From an uncultured Clostridia bacterium (GTDB taxonomy: Bacteria; Bacillota; Clostridia; Oscillospirales; Acutalibacteraceae), in the NCBI GenBank assembly GCA_947630285.1, contig CANRHD010000005.1:1-64000 (forward strand): 64,000 bases of DNA, read 5' to 3'. Shown here piece by piece: positions 24,083 to 34,002 of this stretch (position 1 is its first letter; every line of letters begins with the position of its first letter). The notes beneath the pieces were generated by a model. The model made no database searches. It worked only from the letters and a program-made list of their open reading frames with translations, and was not told where the DNA came from. Both the position numbers and the translations under genes were made by a program.

Positions 24083-24113
24083 AAAGGAGCTGTTTTTTGA
24101 CAGCTCCTTTTTT
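24083..24113 (-). terminator. Terminator of the exonuclease gene
   Basis: Stem AAAGGAGCTGT/ACAGCTCCTTT with T or A tracts on both sides, between repeat A and the converging exonuclease gene. Confidence 0.7.
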
Positions 24114-24145
24114 GCGCTTATTTTATCGGGTTACATAAAGCCCGG

Positions 24146-25015
24146 CTATTTATGATTTACCTTAATGTTTTCTTTTGTATTTATTTCAGAAAAAGTGCGT
24201 TTTACCTCCAGCCTGTCAAAATATTGCTTGAACCTTACGCACAGGCGGAAATTCCTGTCGCAGTTGGGACAATAAAACTCCGCCCTGAACGACTGGTTGA
24301 CAAAACGCCACTTATTTTTTCTTATAACCTTGCCGCCGCATATGTCGCACACGCATTTGAACTTTGATTTATCAATCAACGGGCTGTTAATATCCTTAAT
24401 GACATAGGATTTAAAGTTCATTCTCTCATAAAAGCTGTCGTCGCATTTATGTATATACTTGGCAAGCTTTTGGCTGTCAAATACCTTCCTTATACATTCA
24501 ACGGTCATAAGGCTGTCACCCAGCGCGCGGTGATGCGAAAAATCCTCCGGATTAATGCCGAATTTTTCGCAGGCAGAGGACAGACCTATCTGCTGCCCTG
24601 AAGAGCTGTCGATAAACGACTGGCAGTATTTTTGGGCGTCGGCATATGCGCCTATAAAGTCAAGATGATTTGTTCCGCAGAAATATTCGTTGTTTTTTGA
24701 CAGCACCCTGATGTCGCCGTCGCCCCAAGTCAACAAAACGCTGTCCTTATTTTCCAAAAAATCAGATAATTCTTTGATTGCCTGAGAATATGTCACGCCC
24801 GACAAGACATCGTTGTTAGTTAAATGGGTAAGCTCTTTTACCCTGCCCATAAGCTTTTTGCCTATCTGAGGTTTTATAATAACCGACATTGTGTCGATTA
24901 TATCAAAATTTTTATCCAGTTTTACAGCGCCTATTTCAATGACCTCGTTAATAAAGCTTCCGTAACGCCTTGCATAAGCGGTATTCCATTCAAGGTCCAT
25001 AACAACATATTGCAA
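24146..25015 (-). CDS. DEDD-type 3'-5' exonuclease with C-terminal zinc-binding segment
   Basis: 289 residues. The RNase T/DnaQ-like exonuclease fold shows VVMDLEWN (DxE), a middle motif LLTWGDGDIRVL and HHRALGDSLMT (HxAxxD). A C-terminal extension carries two CxxC pairs (CVCDICGG and CPNCDRN), likely binding zinc. Nucleic acid target unknown; similar proteins are annotated as inhibitors of KinA pathway-like or exonuclease. Confidence 0.85.
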   Translation of the reverse strand: MQYVVMDLEWNTAYARRYGSFINEVIEIGAVKLDKNFDIIDTMSVIIKPQIGKKLMGRVKELTHLTNNDVLSGVTYSQAIKELSDFLENKDSVLLTWGDGDIRVLSKNNEYFCGTNHLDFIGAYADAQKYCQSFIDSSSGQQIGLSSACEKFGINPEDFSHHRALGDSLMTVECIRKVFDSQKLAKYIHKCDDSFYERMNFKSYVIKDINSPLIDKSKFKCVCDICGGKVIRKNKWRFVNQSFRAEFYCPNCDRNFRLCVRFKQYFDRLEVKRTFSEINTKENIKVNHK

Positions 25016-25106
25016 AAAAGTTACCTCTAATCAAAAGACGGACGAACCGTTTGTTTATCAGTTTAATAATATCACAAAATCACAATAAAAACAATAGTAA
25101 TAGTAT

Positions 25107-25135
25107 TTGATTTGACAAATATTTTAATGTATAAT
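25107..25135 (+). promoter_or_regulatory. Promoter of the fucosidase gene
   Basis: TTGATT, 17-nt spacer, TATAAT, ending about 40 nt before the start codon. Confidence 0.5.
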
Positions 25136-25175
25136 AAAAAACATATAAAAAAATGTATTTTACGGAGTGCTGATT

Positions 25176-27464
25176 ATGAACTCAAGGCTTTATTACACCT
25201 CGCCGGCAAAATTCTGGACGGACGCCCTGCCGCTGGGCAACGGAAGCTTGGGCGCTATGTTTTTCTCAAACGCCGATTTCAGAGGAATAGAGAGAATTGC
25301 TTTAAACCACGAAACTCTTTGGACGGGGTATCCCAAAAGAACCGTTAAAGAGGGCGCTTTTGAAAGCTACGAAAGGGCAAAGCGGCTTACGGCGGAAGGC
25401 AAGCTGTACGAAGCGCAGAAAGAGCTTGAAGAAAATTTCAGCACCTGCTGGTCACAGGCGTACCTGCCGCTGGGTAACCTGTACCTTGATTTCGGGGCAA
25501 GCGCAAAAAAAATCAAAAATTACAAAAGAGAGCTTGATTTGGAAAACTCGCTGTTAAACTGTGTTTACAAACGGGGAGACGCAGAAATGAAGAAAGAGGC
25601 GTTTATTTCTTATCCTGCAAAGGCTCTTGTTTATAAAATCAGCTCCGACAGGCCGTTTGGCTTCACTTTGGAATTAAACTGCGGGCTTCAAAGCAAAAGC
25701 TTCATTAAGGACGGTATTTTGATTATGGAGGGAATTTGCCCGAGCGATTCCGACTCCTACTCGTCAAAATATCCCTGCAACTCTCTGATATATTCAAAAA
25801 ATGAAGAGGAACAGGGCGTTTCATTTTGCTGTGCCGTAAAGGCAGTTACCGACGGGGAATGTTCGGAAAACGGCAATAAGCTGACGGTAAAGGCAAAAAA
25901 AGAGGCTGTTATTTACCTGTGCTGCGATACAAATTATACCGACAGCTTTACCCTGCCGTGCCAAAGCAAAAAGCCGTACAGGGAGCTTTGCCTGAAAAAC
26001 CTTGAGACCGTCAGCAAAACGGAATACTCAAAGCTTAAAAGCGAGCATACGGCGGACTATAAAAAATACTATGACAGGGTTTCGTTCTCCTTGAACAAAA
26101 AGAACGAAAACTCGGATATTCCCACGGACAAAAGGCTCAAGGCGTTCAGGGAAAACCAAGAGGATTTTGAAATTTACGAGCTGTTTTATAACTTTGCGAG
26201 ATACCTTATGATTTCTTCGTCGAGGGAGGACACTCTCGCAACGAATTTGCAGGGAATATGGAGCGAAAACCTGAAAGCCCCCTGGAACTCCAATTATACC
26301 GTAAACATAAACACGCAGATGAATTACTGGTGCGCTCTCCCCTGCTCGCTCAAAGAGCTTACCCGTCCGCTTACAAGGCTTACCCAAACGCTTTGCGAAA
26401 AAGGCGAGGAAACGGCGGAGGCTTACTATCACGCCAAGGGCTTTGCGGCGCATCACAACAGCGATATATGGGGCTTTACCGCACCCACAACGGGCAATGT
26501 TCAATGGTCATATTTTCAGGGCTCGTCGGGTTGGCTTTGCCAGCATCTTTTTGAATACTACGAATATACGCTTGACAGGGAATTTTTAAAAGACACCGCC
26601 TTGCCGATAATCAAAAAGGCCGTTGAATTTTATCTGTGTATTGTTTCGGAAGATGAAAACGGCAAATTAACCGTTTCCCCTGCCGTATCGCCGGAAAACT
26701 CTTTCAAATACGGCGGTCACAGCGTTTCGCTTGCAAAAAGCTCCGTAATTATGGACACGATAGTATTTAACACGCTTAAAATTTACACAAAGGCCTGTGA
26801 AGAGCTTAATATTGACGACGGCGCATATCAGACGGCCCGTAAAGCTATGGAAAAATTTGAGCTGTTTAAAATCGGCTCAAAGGGTCAACTGCTTGAATGG
26901 GAAAAAGAGTACGAGGAATGTGACGAGCATCACAGGCATATTTCCCACCTGATAGGCCTGCACCCGTTTAACATAATCAACGAAAAGGATACGCCCGAGG
27001 TTTTTGAAGCCTGCAAAAAGACGCTTGAAATAAGGGGCGATGACGGAACGGGCTGGAGCCTTGCCTGGAAAATCAACTTCTATGCGAGGCTTAAAAACGG
27101 CGAAAAGGCGCTTAAACTGCTTAACCGTCAGCTAAAGCCGGTTGTTTCGAGGAAAAAATCGAATTTCAACTACGGCGACGGCGGCGGAACCTATCCCAAT
27201 ATGTTTGACGCCCATCCGCCGTTTCAGATTGACGGGAATTTCGGAGCGGCGGCAGGAATTAACGAAATGCTTGTTCAGTCGGACGGAAAAAATGTGTATC
27301 TGCTTCCGGCGGTCCCGAAATGCTGGGAAAGCGGAAGCGTAAAGGGTCTGAGCGTGAAGGGAAACGCCACGGTCGATTTTGACTGGGAGAACGGCAAGGT
27401 TACCTGCTGTAGGCTTCACGGCAATAAAAATTTGAATGTCTTTTTCGATAATACAAAGCTATAA
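25176..27464 (+). CDS. GH95 alpha-L-fucosidase
   Basis: 762 residues of glycoside hydrolase family 95, inverting enzymes that remove alpha-1,2-fucose from mucin and milk glycans. The N-terminal domain opens with LYYTSPAKFWTDALPLGNGSLGAM in two parts; the catalytic (alpha/alpha)6 barrel shows NLQGIWSE, WNSNYTVNINTQMNYW, HNSDIWG, and EWEKEYEECDEHHRHISHLIGLHP further on. No signal peptide is visible, so it acts inside the cell on imported oligosaccharide. CGGAG lies 8 nt before ATG. Confidence 0.93.
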   Translation: MNSRLYYTSPAKFWTDALPLGNGSLGAMFFSNADFRGIERIALNHETLWTGYPKRTVKEGAFESYERAKRLTAEGKLYEAQKELEENFSTCWSQAYLPLGNLYLDFGASAKKIKNYKRELDLENSLLNCVYKRGDAEMKKEAFISYPAKALVYKISSDRPFGFTLELNCGLQSKSFIKDGILIMEGICPSDSDSYSSKYPCNSLIYSKNEEEQGVSFCCAVKAVTDGECSENGNKLTVKAKKEAVIYLCCDTNYTDSFTLPCQSKKPYRELCLKNLETVSKTEYSKLKSEHTADYKKYYDRVSFSLNKKNENSDIPTDKRLKAFRENQEDFEIYELFYNFARYLMISSSREDTLATNLQGIWSENLKAPWNSNYTVNINTQMNYWCALPCSLKELTRPLTRLTQTLCEKGEETAEAYYHAKGFAAHHNSDIWGFTAPTTGNVQWSYFQGSSGWLCQHLFEYYEYTLDREFLKDTALPIIKKAVEFYLCIVSEDENGKLTVSPAVSPENSFKYGGHSVSLAKSSVIMDTIVFNTLKIYTKACEELNIDDGAYQTARKAMEKFELFKIGSKGQLLEWEKEYEECDEHHRHISHLIGLHPFNIINEKDTPEVFEACKKTLEIRGDDGTGWSLAWKINFYARLKNGEKALKLLNRQLKPVVSRKKSNFNYGDGGGTYPNMFDAHPPFQIDGNFGAAAGINEMLVQSDGKNVYLLPAVPKCWESGSVKGLSVKGNATVDFDWENGKVTCCRLHGNKNLNVFFDNTKL

Positions 27465-27472
27465 AAAAAATT

Positions 27473-27510
27473 ACGCTATGCTGTTTTTTCGGCATAGCGT
27501 TTTATTTTCA
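27473..27510 (+). terminator. Terminator between fucosidase and patatin genes
   Basis: ACGCTATGC/GCATAGCGT stem with T-rich tail; serves both converging genes. Confidence 0.8.
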
Positions 27511-28344
27511 GTGAACATATTCAATTATCTTTCGGGCGTCGTTGTACCCCTTTTTATAAAGCATATCAAGATGCCGTTTTTCGGTTGAAAGCGTATTGAC
27601 GCTGCAGCAGTCGTCGGGCGAAACAATCAGGCATTTGCCCTGCTTTTCAAGCTCTACAAGCCTGTCGATGCTCTGATTGTAAAGTATATGCCTTACCTTT
27701 AAGCATTCGCTAATCTTTGGGTGGTTCTTTCTTATAACCTTTGCGCAGAAATTATCAATTTTACCGTTGTTTCTGAAATCCACGGGTCTTGTAAGGATTA
27801 CCACCGCTTTATCACAGCCCACTTCAAACGCCTTGTCAATGGGCACGGGGTCGGAAATTCCGCCGTCATAGTACCTTTCTCCGTCTATAACACAGCTGTT
27901 GCAAACCACCGGCAGAGTTGAGGAAGCGTGAAAAACTCTGTAATTGTCAAAGCCTATATCCTTGTTTTCAAAATAATGCGGTCTGCCCGTGCTGTTTTCG
28001 GTGGCAACCACCAAAAATTTACCGCCGTAGCGATGCAGATTTTTATAATCTATAGGGTCCTCTCCCGTTGAATCGGTCAGAACCGAATACACAAAGTTTA
28101 AATCAACATAAGAGCCTTGGGTTCTGAAATTGCTAAGGCTCATATATTCCTTTCTTGACGCATAGTCGGAATAAAAACGATAGTTCCTCCCCTTTTGCTT
28201 TGCAAGATAGGAAGCGATGTTTGCGCTGCCGGCCGAAACGCCTATACAGCACCCGAATTCAATACCCTCATCAAGTAAGCGGTCGAATACGCCTGCACCG
28301 TAAATTCCGCGCTGTCCGCCGCCGACATCAATAATTGCATTCAT
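27508..28344 (-). CDS. Patatin-like phospholipase
   Basis: 278 residues of the YjjU/DUF6363-type patatin group. The oxyanion loop GGGQRGIYGAGV, the nucleophile elbow GVSAGS (Ser at about residue 37) and the DGG motif (DGGISDPVP) form the Ser-Asp dyad. No signal peptide, so cytoplasmic or membrane-associated lipid hydrolysis. Its start overlaps folK by 4 nt, making it the last gene of the folate operon. Confidence 0.9.
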   Translation of the reverse strand: MNAIIDVGGGQRGIYGAGVFDRLLDEGIEFGCCIGVSAGSANIASYLAKQKGRNYRFYSDYASRKEYMSLSNFRTQGSYVDLNFVYSVLTDSTGEDPIDYKNLHRYGGKFLVVATENSTGRPHYFENKDIGFDNYRVFHASSTLPVVCNSCVIDGERYYDGGISDPVPIDKAFEVGCDKAVVILTRPVDFRNNGKIDNFCAKVIRKNHPKISECLKVRHILYNQSIDRLVELEKQGKCLIVSPDDCCSVNTLSTEKRHLDMLYKKGYNDARKIIEYVH

Positions 28345-28814
28345 AAGATTACCTCGATTTTTGTTTTGTCTGTGCTTTCATATTCAGTTGAGAAGTCAAA
28401 GTCGAAAGCTATGTTATCGGGGAATAAATCGTGCAACGGTATAAGTACAAAGTCACGCTGTAATATAAATTTGTGCGGAACGGTCAATTCCTCCTGAGAA
28501 ATACTGAAATTTTCGATTAAGAGTATATCGATGTCAATAATTCTCGGCCCGTTCTTAAACTCCCTTATTCTGCCCAAGCCCGCTTCAATGCCGAGGCAGG
28601 CACCGAGCAACGCCTTTGCGGAAAGCTCGGTTTCAACCAAAACAGCGCAGTTATAAAAGCTGTTTTGCTCCTTGTATCCCCAGGGCTGTGTTTCATAAAT
28701 ACGGGATACTTCGCTCACCTTTGTTTTTTCAAGCAAATTAAGGGCGTTTATTGCGTTTTCTATGTTCTTTTTCCTGTCGCCTATATTTGTCCCGATTCCG
28801 AGTACGGCTTTCAT
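28341..28814 (-). CDS. folK: 6-hydroxymethyl-dihydropterin pyrophosphokinase
   Basis: 157 residues. HPPK signatures: GIGTNIGDRKKN, the RIYETQPWG loop, FYNCAVLVET, and GPRIIDIDIL with the metal-binding Asp pair. Transfers pyrophosphate from ATP to the pterin made by FolB. Overlaps folB and the patatin gene by 4 nt each. Confidence 0.95.
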   Translation of the reverse strand: MKAVLGIGTNIGDRKKNIENAINALNLLEKTKVSEVSRIYETQPWGYKEQNSFYNCAVLVETELSAKALLGACLGIEAGLGRIREFKNGPRIIDIDILLIENFSISQEELTVPHKFILQRDFVLIPLHDLFPDNIAFDFDFSTEYESTDKTKIEVIL

Positions 28815-29173
28815 TCTCTGCTCCTTGTAATTTCCACGGCAACATATTCAAACTCCGCCTTTATCGGAGCGTTGGGCTTTTTGACGGTCACGCTTACCCG
28901 GCAAATTTGCCCGTACTCCTCTAAAACGGCGTCCGCCGTAATCTGCGCCGCTTTTTCCAGTAAATCGTATTTTTCATTTGTAAAAACACGCCTTACCGTT
29001 TTAATTATTTTGGCGTAGCTTACCGTATCTTCGACATTGTCGCTTTGGCAGGGCTTTGCAAGCGGTAAATCGGCCTCAAGGTCGATTATAAAAAGCTGAC
29101 CGTCCTGCTTTTCCTCAATATTAACGCCGTGATACGCATAAAGCTTTAAGCCTTTAATAATTATTTTGTCCAT
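28811..29173 (-). CDS. folB: Dihydroneopterin aldolase
   Basis: 120 residues. IIIKGLKLYAYHGVN with the substrate Glu/His region, FIIDLEADL, VSYAKIIKTV and the KPNAPI loop match FolB. Cleaves dihydroneopterin to the hydroxymethyl pterin and glycolaldehyde. Confidence 0.95.
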   Translation of the reverse strand: MDKIIIKGLKLYAYHGVNIEEKQDGQLFIIDLEADLPLAKPCQSDNVEDTVSYAKIIKTVRRVFTNEKYDLLEKAAQITADAVLEEYGQICRVSVTVKKPNAPIKAEFEYVAVEITRSRE

Positions 29174-29177
29174 TAAA

Positions 29178-30008
29178 TCACCTGACTATTTCATCTGCCA
29201 TTTTAGCCGCCAAAACAGCCTGTTTTACATGATGAACCCTTATAAAATCGGTTTTGCCGGCAATGGCCAGGGTGTTTGCCGCCAGGGTTGTAAAAAGCCT
29301 GTCGTCCCCCTGCGCCCCTGTGTTTACGCCGGTGACCCTTTTACAGGAGAGCGCAGTCAAAAGCGCCCTGTTTTCCCTTTTAAGCAAATTTATATTTTTA
29401 ATTAATTCTATATTGTCGCTGTGAGATTTCCCGAACCCTATCCCCATATCATAGCAGATGTTTTGGGGCTTAATATTAAAAGACTCCACCGTTTTTTCCG
29501 CCGTTTCAAAAAAGGAGCTCACCGCATTTACCGCACCGCCCGACGCCGAATAATCGCATACCTCGCAGGCACTTGACGGATTGTGCGTAATCACCCAGCC
29601 GGCATTATATTTTTTAACGGTTTTTGCAATTTCGGGATTAACCGTTCCGCTGACATCATTTATTATTTTGGCTCCGTTTTCAAGGCAGTATTCGGCCGTT
29701 TCGGGATAAAACGTATCAACGCTGACAGGTACGCTTACCGCATTTAAAACGGGGATCAAAAATTGCTTTAAACGCCTAAGCTCCTCCTCACAGCTTAGTT
29801 TAACGCTGTCAGGCCCTGTCGACTGAGCGCCCAAATCTATTATATCGGCGCCCTCAAGCTCCATTTCGGCGGCTCTTTGGGCGGCTGTTTTCGGGATATT
29901 ATATTTTCCGCCGTCAAAGAACGAATCGGGAGTAACATTTAATATCCCCATTATATAGGTTCTTTTGTTAAGCTCAAACGAAAAGCCGTTTCCCTCAAAG
30001 CAATACAA
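29178..30008 (-). CDS. folP: Dihydropteroate synthase
   Basis: 276 residues. MGILNVTPDSFFDGGKY and DIIDLGAQSTGPDS are the two DHPS signatures; IINDVSGT and the C-terminal IRVHHVKQA complete the TIM-barrel active site. Condenses p-aminobenzoate with the FolK product; target of sulfonamides. Confidence 0.95.
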   Translation of the reverse strand: MYCFEGNGFSFELNKRTYIMGILNVTPDSFFDGGKYNIPKTAAQRAAEMELEGADIIDLGAQSTGPDSVKLSCEEELRRLKQFLIPVLNAVSVPVSVDTFYPETAEYCLENGAKIINDVSGTVNPEIAKTVKKYNAGWVITHNPSSACEVCDYSASGGAVNAVSSFFETAEKTVESFNIKPQNICYDMGIGFGKSHSDNIELIKNINLLKRENRALLTALSCKRVTGVNTGAQGDDRLFTTLAANTLAIAGKTDFIRVHHVKQAVLAAKMADEIVR

Positions 30009-30009
30009 T

Positions 30010-30573
30010 TTATTTTCCTCCCAAAAGCAGGGACATAGCCTCCGCCCTTGTTCTTGCGTCGGATTTCATCGTCCCCCTCAAAGCGGAGGTCTGCGTCAAC
30101 GCCCCTGCGGCACGGGCGCCCCTCATCGTCATACACAGATGCTCGGCCTCGATAACCACCGCAACGCCCTTGGGGGAAAGCTTGTCCTCCAAAAAATCCG
30201 CTATCTGAGCCGTTATCCGCTCCTGAAGCTGGGGGCGTTTTGAAAAATTATCCACTATCCTGGCAAGCTTTGAAAGCCCTATAACCTTATTGTTGTTGGG
30301 TATGTAGGCGATGTGCGCCCTGCCTACAAAGGGGAGCAGATGATGCTCGCACATGGAATACATAGGTATATCCCTTATGACTACCATCTCGTCGTTTTTG
30401 CCCTCGTTGAAAAGCTTTAAATGCCTTTCCGGATTGTCCGAAAGCCCCGAAAAAATCTCCTCGTACATTCTTGCGACCCTCGACGGGGTTTCAACCAAGC
30501 CCTCCCTGTCGGGATCCTCGCCTATGGCTGTAAGGATTTCCCTTACGGCGTTTTCTATTCTCTGCTTATCCAT
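30010..30573 (-). CDS. folE: GTP cyclohydrolase I
   Basis: 187 residues from the ATG after [17 protein letters not shown] and [10 protein letters not shown] with the zinc-binding Cys/His residues, and [12 protein letters not shown]. Opens the folate operon by converting GTP to dihydroneopterin triphosphate. One nucleotide separates it from folP. Confidence 0.95.
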   Translation of the reverse strand: MDKQRIENAVREILTAIGEDPDREGLVETPSRVARMYEEIFSGLSDNPERHLKLFNEGKNDEMVVIRDIPMYSMCEHHLLPFVGRAHIAYIPNNNKVIGLSKLARIVDNFSKRPQLQERITAQIADFLEDKLSPKGVAVVIEAEHLCMTMRGARAAGALTQTSALRGTMKSDARTRAEAMSLLLGGK

Positions 30574-30601
30574 CTTTATCACCCTTTAAAGACAAAAGTT
30601 A

Positions 30602-31744
30602 TTAAGAAAAAACAAACATAAAGGCGTACAGCTCATCGTCCGCAATATATTGAACATTGTCACATTCAAAGCCGGGATATGTTTTGTAAATCTCCCCGAA
30701 AAGCCGGTTTATTCCGCCGTTTTGCGTCAAATCTTCGAGTGCGGTTTTATATTCCCTCTCACCCGTAAAGCTGAACTCGCATATCTTTTTGCCCTTTTTA
30801 TAATTTGAATAGATATTATTTATAATGCTTTTTCTCGCAGTATCGTCATATTTTGAAAAACGCATTTTAGTCTGACTGCCGTAATTGTAATCGGTAAATT
30901 TGCAGTTGTTTTCGGCAGGATTAAAATTAAAATGTGTTTTGCCTATCATATCGTCGTCAACATTAAAATATATATGGTTTCCGTCAAAAAGCTCCTGTGC
31001 GTCCATATCGTCCCAGGTAATATCAAGGTGATAGTTTTGCGAGTTTACCGAAACGATATTCCACATATGGCCCGTGACCTTGCCGCTCCCGTCCTCGGCG
31101 TCACCCGTTATAAGGTAATTGCTTACGCCGAGCTTATCCAAAAGCAGTTTTGCCGCCTTTGCATAGCCCTCGCAAACGGCGTTCCCGTCAACAAGAACGG
31201 AATATGCGCTTATGTTTTGAAGCTTGTCGGCCTCGGCGTCATAACGGCAGATTTTACATATATAGTCGTGAACATAAAGCTCTTTTTCGTAGTCATCTGC
31301 GCCCATGCTTATGCCCGAAAGCGCCTTTTTTACGGCCCCGTCAAGCTTTGACCTGCCGTCAAGGCACTCCTGCTCTGAACAGGTATAACTCGGACAGTAG
31401 TAATATGTTCGCCCCTCGGTTTTAAGACTGCTTTGGGTTCCCAGGCAGAACAGCTCCGGATTATCGTAGGAGAGCGCATACATAAGGCTGTCAAAATCCT
31501 CGCTTGTAATCTCGGGAATTTCAATCTTCTCGCTGTGCTCATAAAGCTTCGGGAGTATCATGGTGTAAGCAAGCTTTGCGTTTGGGCTTAAACGGTCGTA
31601 ATAGTATCTGGTGCGGCCGTCGTTTTCATAGCTTAGCTCAACCTCGGAATAATCGGGTGCGGACAAAAGCTTACCGCTCCCCAAAACAAAAAGGAAAACG
31701 ACAAGCAGTAAAACAGCAAGTATGGGCAAAAGCTTCAGCTTCAT
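30602..31744 (-). CDS. Transglutaminase-like protein with membrane anchor
   Basis: 380 residues. One N-terminal hydrophobic segment (about residues 5-24), then a transglutaminase-like core with the Cys (AVCEGYAKAAKLLLD), His (GHMWNIV) and Asp (YHLDITWDD) triad. Likely outside the membrane acting on peptides or wall. ATGA overlap with the LCP-like gene upstream. Confidence 0.82.
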   Translation of the reverse strand: MKLKLLPILAVLLLVVFLFVLGSGKLLSAPDYSEVELSYENDGRTRYYYDRLSPNAKLAYTMILPKLYEHSEKIEIPEITSEDFDSLMYALSYDNPELFCLGTQSSLKTEGRTYYYCPSYTCSEQECLDGRSKLDGAVKKALSGISMGADDYEKELYVHDYICKICRYDAEADKLQNISAYSVLVDGNAVCEGYAKAAKLLLDKLGVSNYLITGDAEDGSGKVTGHMWNIVSVNSQNYHLDITWDDMDAQELFDGNHIYFNVDDDMIGKTHFNFNPAENNCKFTDYNYGSQTKMRFSKYDDTARKSIINNIYSNYKKGKKICEFSFTGEREYKTALEDLTQNGGINRLFGEIYKTYPGFECDNVQYIADDELYAFMFVFS

Positions 31745-32598
31745 TGCGTTACCTCAATCACCTGTGACAGAGAGTCTACAGGCACAAACTTACCCTGCGC
31801 CTGCATAAATGCGCTTATTTTTTCTTTCTCGTTTGAAAAGTCAATTATTGAAATATCGGTTTGAGAATTGTTTGCAAGAGATGAAAACAGCTTATCGAGG
31901 CTGTCAACATTTTTCTGACTGAAAATTACGGAAAGCATATTACAGAACGCCTTTGCTTTTTCCGTATTATCGGCATATTTTATATATTTGAGCAAAAGGT
32001 CGGAGGTGAGGTTCTGCGGCCCCTTATTAAGGTTAAGACCGCCCGAATTTTCTCCGCTTATCGCCTGCGGCACATTTACCGTGACATCTTCAAATTTTGC
32101 CATAAGGTTTTTAAACTGCACTTCGTTTACAAATATATATTTATCTATGTCAATGCCGGAATAGTCCTCAAGCGCACTGACATAGCTTTCCGCTCCCCTG
32201 TTCTTAAAATGGTCGTTTAACGAGGAGGTCACTCCGCCGTAGGACGCAGTAAGCGTTATGGGAACATAAACCGCCTGCGCCTCCATTTTTTCGTAATCGC
32301 TCTCTATAAGGAAAGCAAAGGACAGATCCCCGTCCGTATTTCCGCAAAGGACGGCAATATTTATTCCGCCCGTAAGCTTTTGTGCGGAGGAGCTTTGCTG
32401 AGAGGCTGACTCGGAGGTGCTCTCGTCGGGAGACGGAAGCATATTTTTCAGGTTGAAATTAAGCGATTTCATAAACATAAGTAAAGATATTGCCCCAAGC
32501 ACAATTATAAAAGCGGCGAAGCTTATTATAAACGCTTTGAATTTTTTGCTCTTTTCGCTGTTTTTTCTCGAATAATTGAGCCCGTTACGGGATTTCAT
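31741..32598 (-). CDS. LytR-CpsA-Psr-like membrane protein
   Basis: 285 residues from the ATG after AAAGGAAG. A basic cytoplasmic head, one transmembrane helix (about residues 22-44), a Ser-rich linker and an extracellular domain resembling a degenerate LCP fold (NIAVLCGN, SYVSALEDYSGIDIDKYIFVN). The Arg/Asp residues that bind polyprenyl phosphate in true LCP enzymes are not evident, so wall-polymer ligase activity is doubtful. Confidence 0.6.
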   Translation of the reverse strand: MKSRNGLNYSRKNSEKSKKFKAFIISFAAFIIVLGAISLLMFMKSLNFNLKNMLPSPDESTSESASQQSSSAQKLTGGINIAVLCGNTDGDLSFAFLIESDYEKMEAQAVYVPITLTASYGGVTSSLNDHFKNRGAESYVSALEDYSGIDIDKYIFVNEVQFKNLMAKFEDVTVNVPQAISGENSGGLNLNKGPQNLTSDLLLKYIKYADNTEKAKAFCNMLSVIFSQKNVDSLDKLFSSLANNSQTDISIIDFSNEKEKISAFMQAQGKFVPVDSLSQVIEVTQ

Positions 32599-32655
32599 AT
32601 CTTCACTTCCTTTATAAAAAAGCATTCCGAAAAAGCGGAAACTCTTAAATTATTT

Positions 32656-32681
32656 AAAAAGCCGACTGCTCAGCAATCGGC
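32656..32681 (-). terminator. Terminator after clpX
   Basis: GCCGATTGC/GCAGTCGGC 9-bp stem, triloop, then five T. Confidence 0.85.
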
Positions 32682-32690
32682 CTTAATCTC

Positions 32691-33983
32691 TTAACCGGCG
32701 GTTTTCGGAGTTTTCTCGGGTTTACCGCTTACTTTTTCGCCGTTAATTCTTTCAATTATAGGACTTTCGCCGTTAATTACACATTCCCTTGTTATAACGA
32801 CCTTTGTAACCGTATTGTCGGACGGAATTTCGTACATAACGGGAAGCAAAGCCTTTTCGATTATAGAGCGCAGACCCCTCGCTCCCGTTTTCTTTTCGAG
32901 AGTGAGCTGTGCCACAGCCCTTAATGCGTCGTCGCTGAATTCAAGCGAAACGCCGTCCATTGAAAACAGGGCTTTGTACTGCTTTATCAAAGCGTTTTTC
33001 GGCTCTGTGAGTATGCAGACTAAGGCGTCCTCGTCAAGCTCGTTAAGCGCCGTAATTACGGGAACCCTGCCTACAAGCTCGGGTATAAGCCCGAATTTTA
33101 CAAGGTCCTGCGGAATTACCTTTGCGTAAACCTTTGACATATCAAGCTTTGATTTGTCAATTACATTTCCGCCGAAGCCGAGAGTGGATTTACCCGTTCT
33201 CGTCTCAACAATTTTTTCAATACCGCTGAACGCTCCGCCGCAGATAAACAAAATATCGGTAGTGTCTATCTGTATAAACTCCTGCTGGGGGTGCTTCCTG
33301 CCGCCCTGGGGAGGAACATTTGAAACTGTGCCCTCAAGGATTTTGAGAAGCGCCTGCTGAACCCCCTCGCCGCTTACATCACGGGTAATGGACGGGTTTT
33401 CGGACTTTCTGGCTATCTTGTCAATCTCATCGACATAGATAATGCCCTTTTGCGCCTTTTCGATGTCATAATCGGCGGCCTGAATAAGCCTTAAAAGGAT
33501 ATTCTCCACATCCTCGCCGACATAACCGGCCTCTGTGAGCGTGGTTGCGTCCGCAATGGCAAAGGGCACATCGAGAATCTGTGCGAGAGTTTGTGCGAGC
33601 ATGGTTTTGCCTACGCCCGTAGGCCCTAAAAGAACAACATTGCTCTTTTGAATGTCAACATCGCTTTTATAGCCGTAATATATTCTCTTATAATGATTGT
33701 AAACGGCGACGCTCAGGGCAATTTTCGCCTCGTCCTGGCCTACAACATATTCGTCAAGCTTAGCCTTTATTTCATCTGGCTTAGGCAGGGGCTTAACCGC
33801 CGTTTCCTTTTTCTTTGAACCTCTGCGGCCGGAAACGCCTTCCTCTTCAATAATGCCCAAGCATAATTCTATACATTCGTCGCAAATGCAGACGCCCGGA
33901 CCGGCAATGAGCTTTTCCACCTGGTCCTGTGACTTGCCACAGAAAGAACAGCGCATCACCTTACTGTCCATATCTCTTGCCAT
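32691..33983 (-). CDS. clpX: ClpX unfoldase
   Basis: 430 residues. N-terminal C4 zinc-binding domain (CSFCGK and CICDEC), Walker [12 protein letters not shown], Walker [11 protein letters not shown], sensor arginines ([13 protein letters not shown]). AAA+ unfoldase that feeds ClpP. Lies directly after clpP and tig in the usual order. Confidence 0.97.
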   Translation of the reverse strand: MARDMDSKVMRCSFCGKSQDQVEKLIAGPGVCICDECIELCLGIIEEEGVSGRRGSKKKETAVKPLPKPDEIKAKLDEYVVGQDEAKIALSVAVYNHYKRIYYGYKSDVDIQKSNVVLLGPTGVGKTMLAQTLAQILDVPFAIADATTLTEAGYVGEDVENILLRLIQAADYDIEKAQKGIIYVDEIDKIARKSENPSITRDVSGEGVQQALLKILEGTVSNVPPQGGRKHPQQEFIQIDTTDILFICGGAFSGIEKIVETRTGKSTLGFGGNVIDKSKLDMSKVYAKVIPQDLVKFGLIPELVGRVPVITALNELDEDALVCILTEPKNALIKQYKALFSMDGVSLEFSDDALRAVAQLTLEKKTGARGLRSIIEKALLPVMYEIPSDNTVTKVVITRECVINGESPIIERINGEKVSGKPEKTPKTAG

Positions 33984-34002
33984 AAACGGCTACCTCCGAA
34001 GA

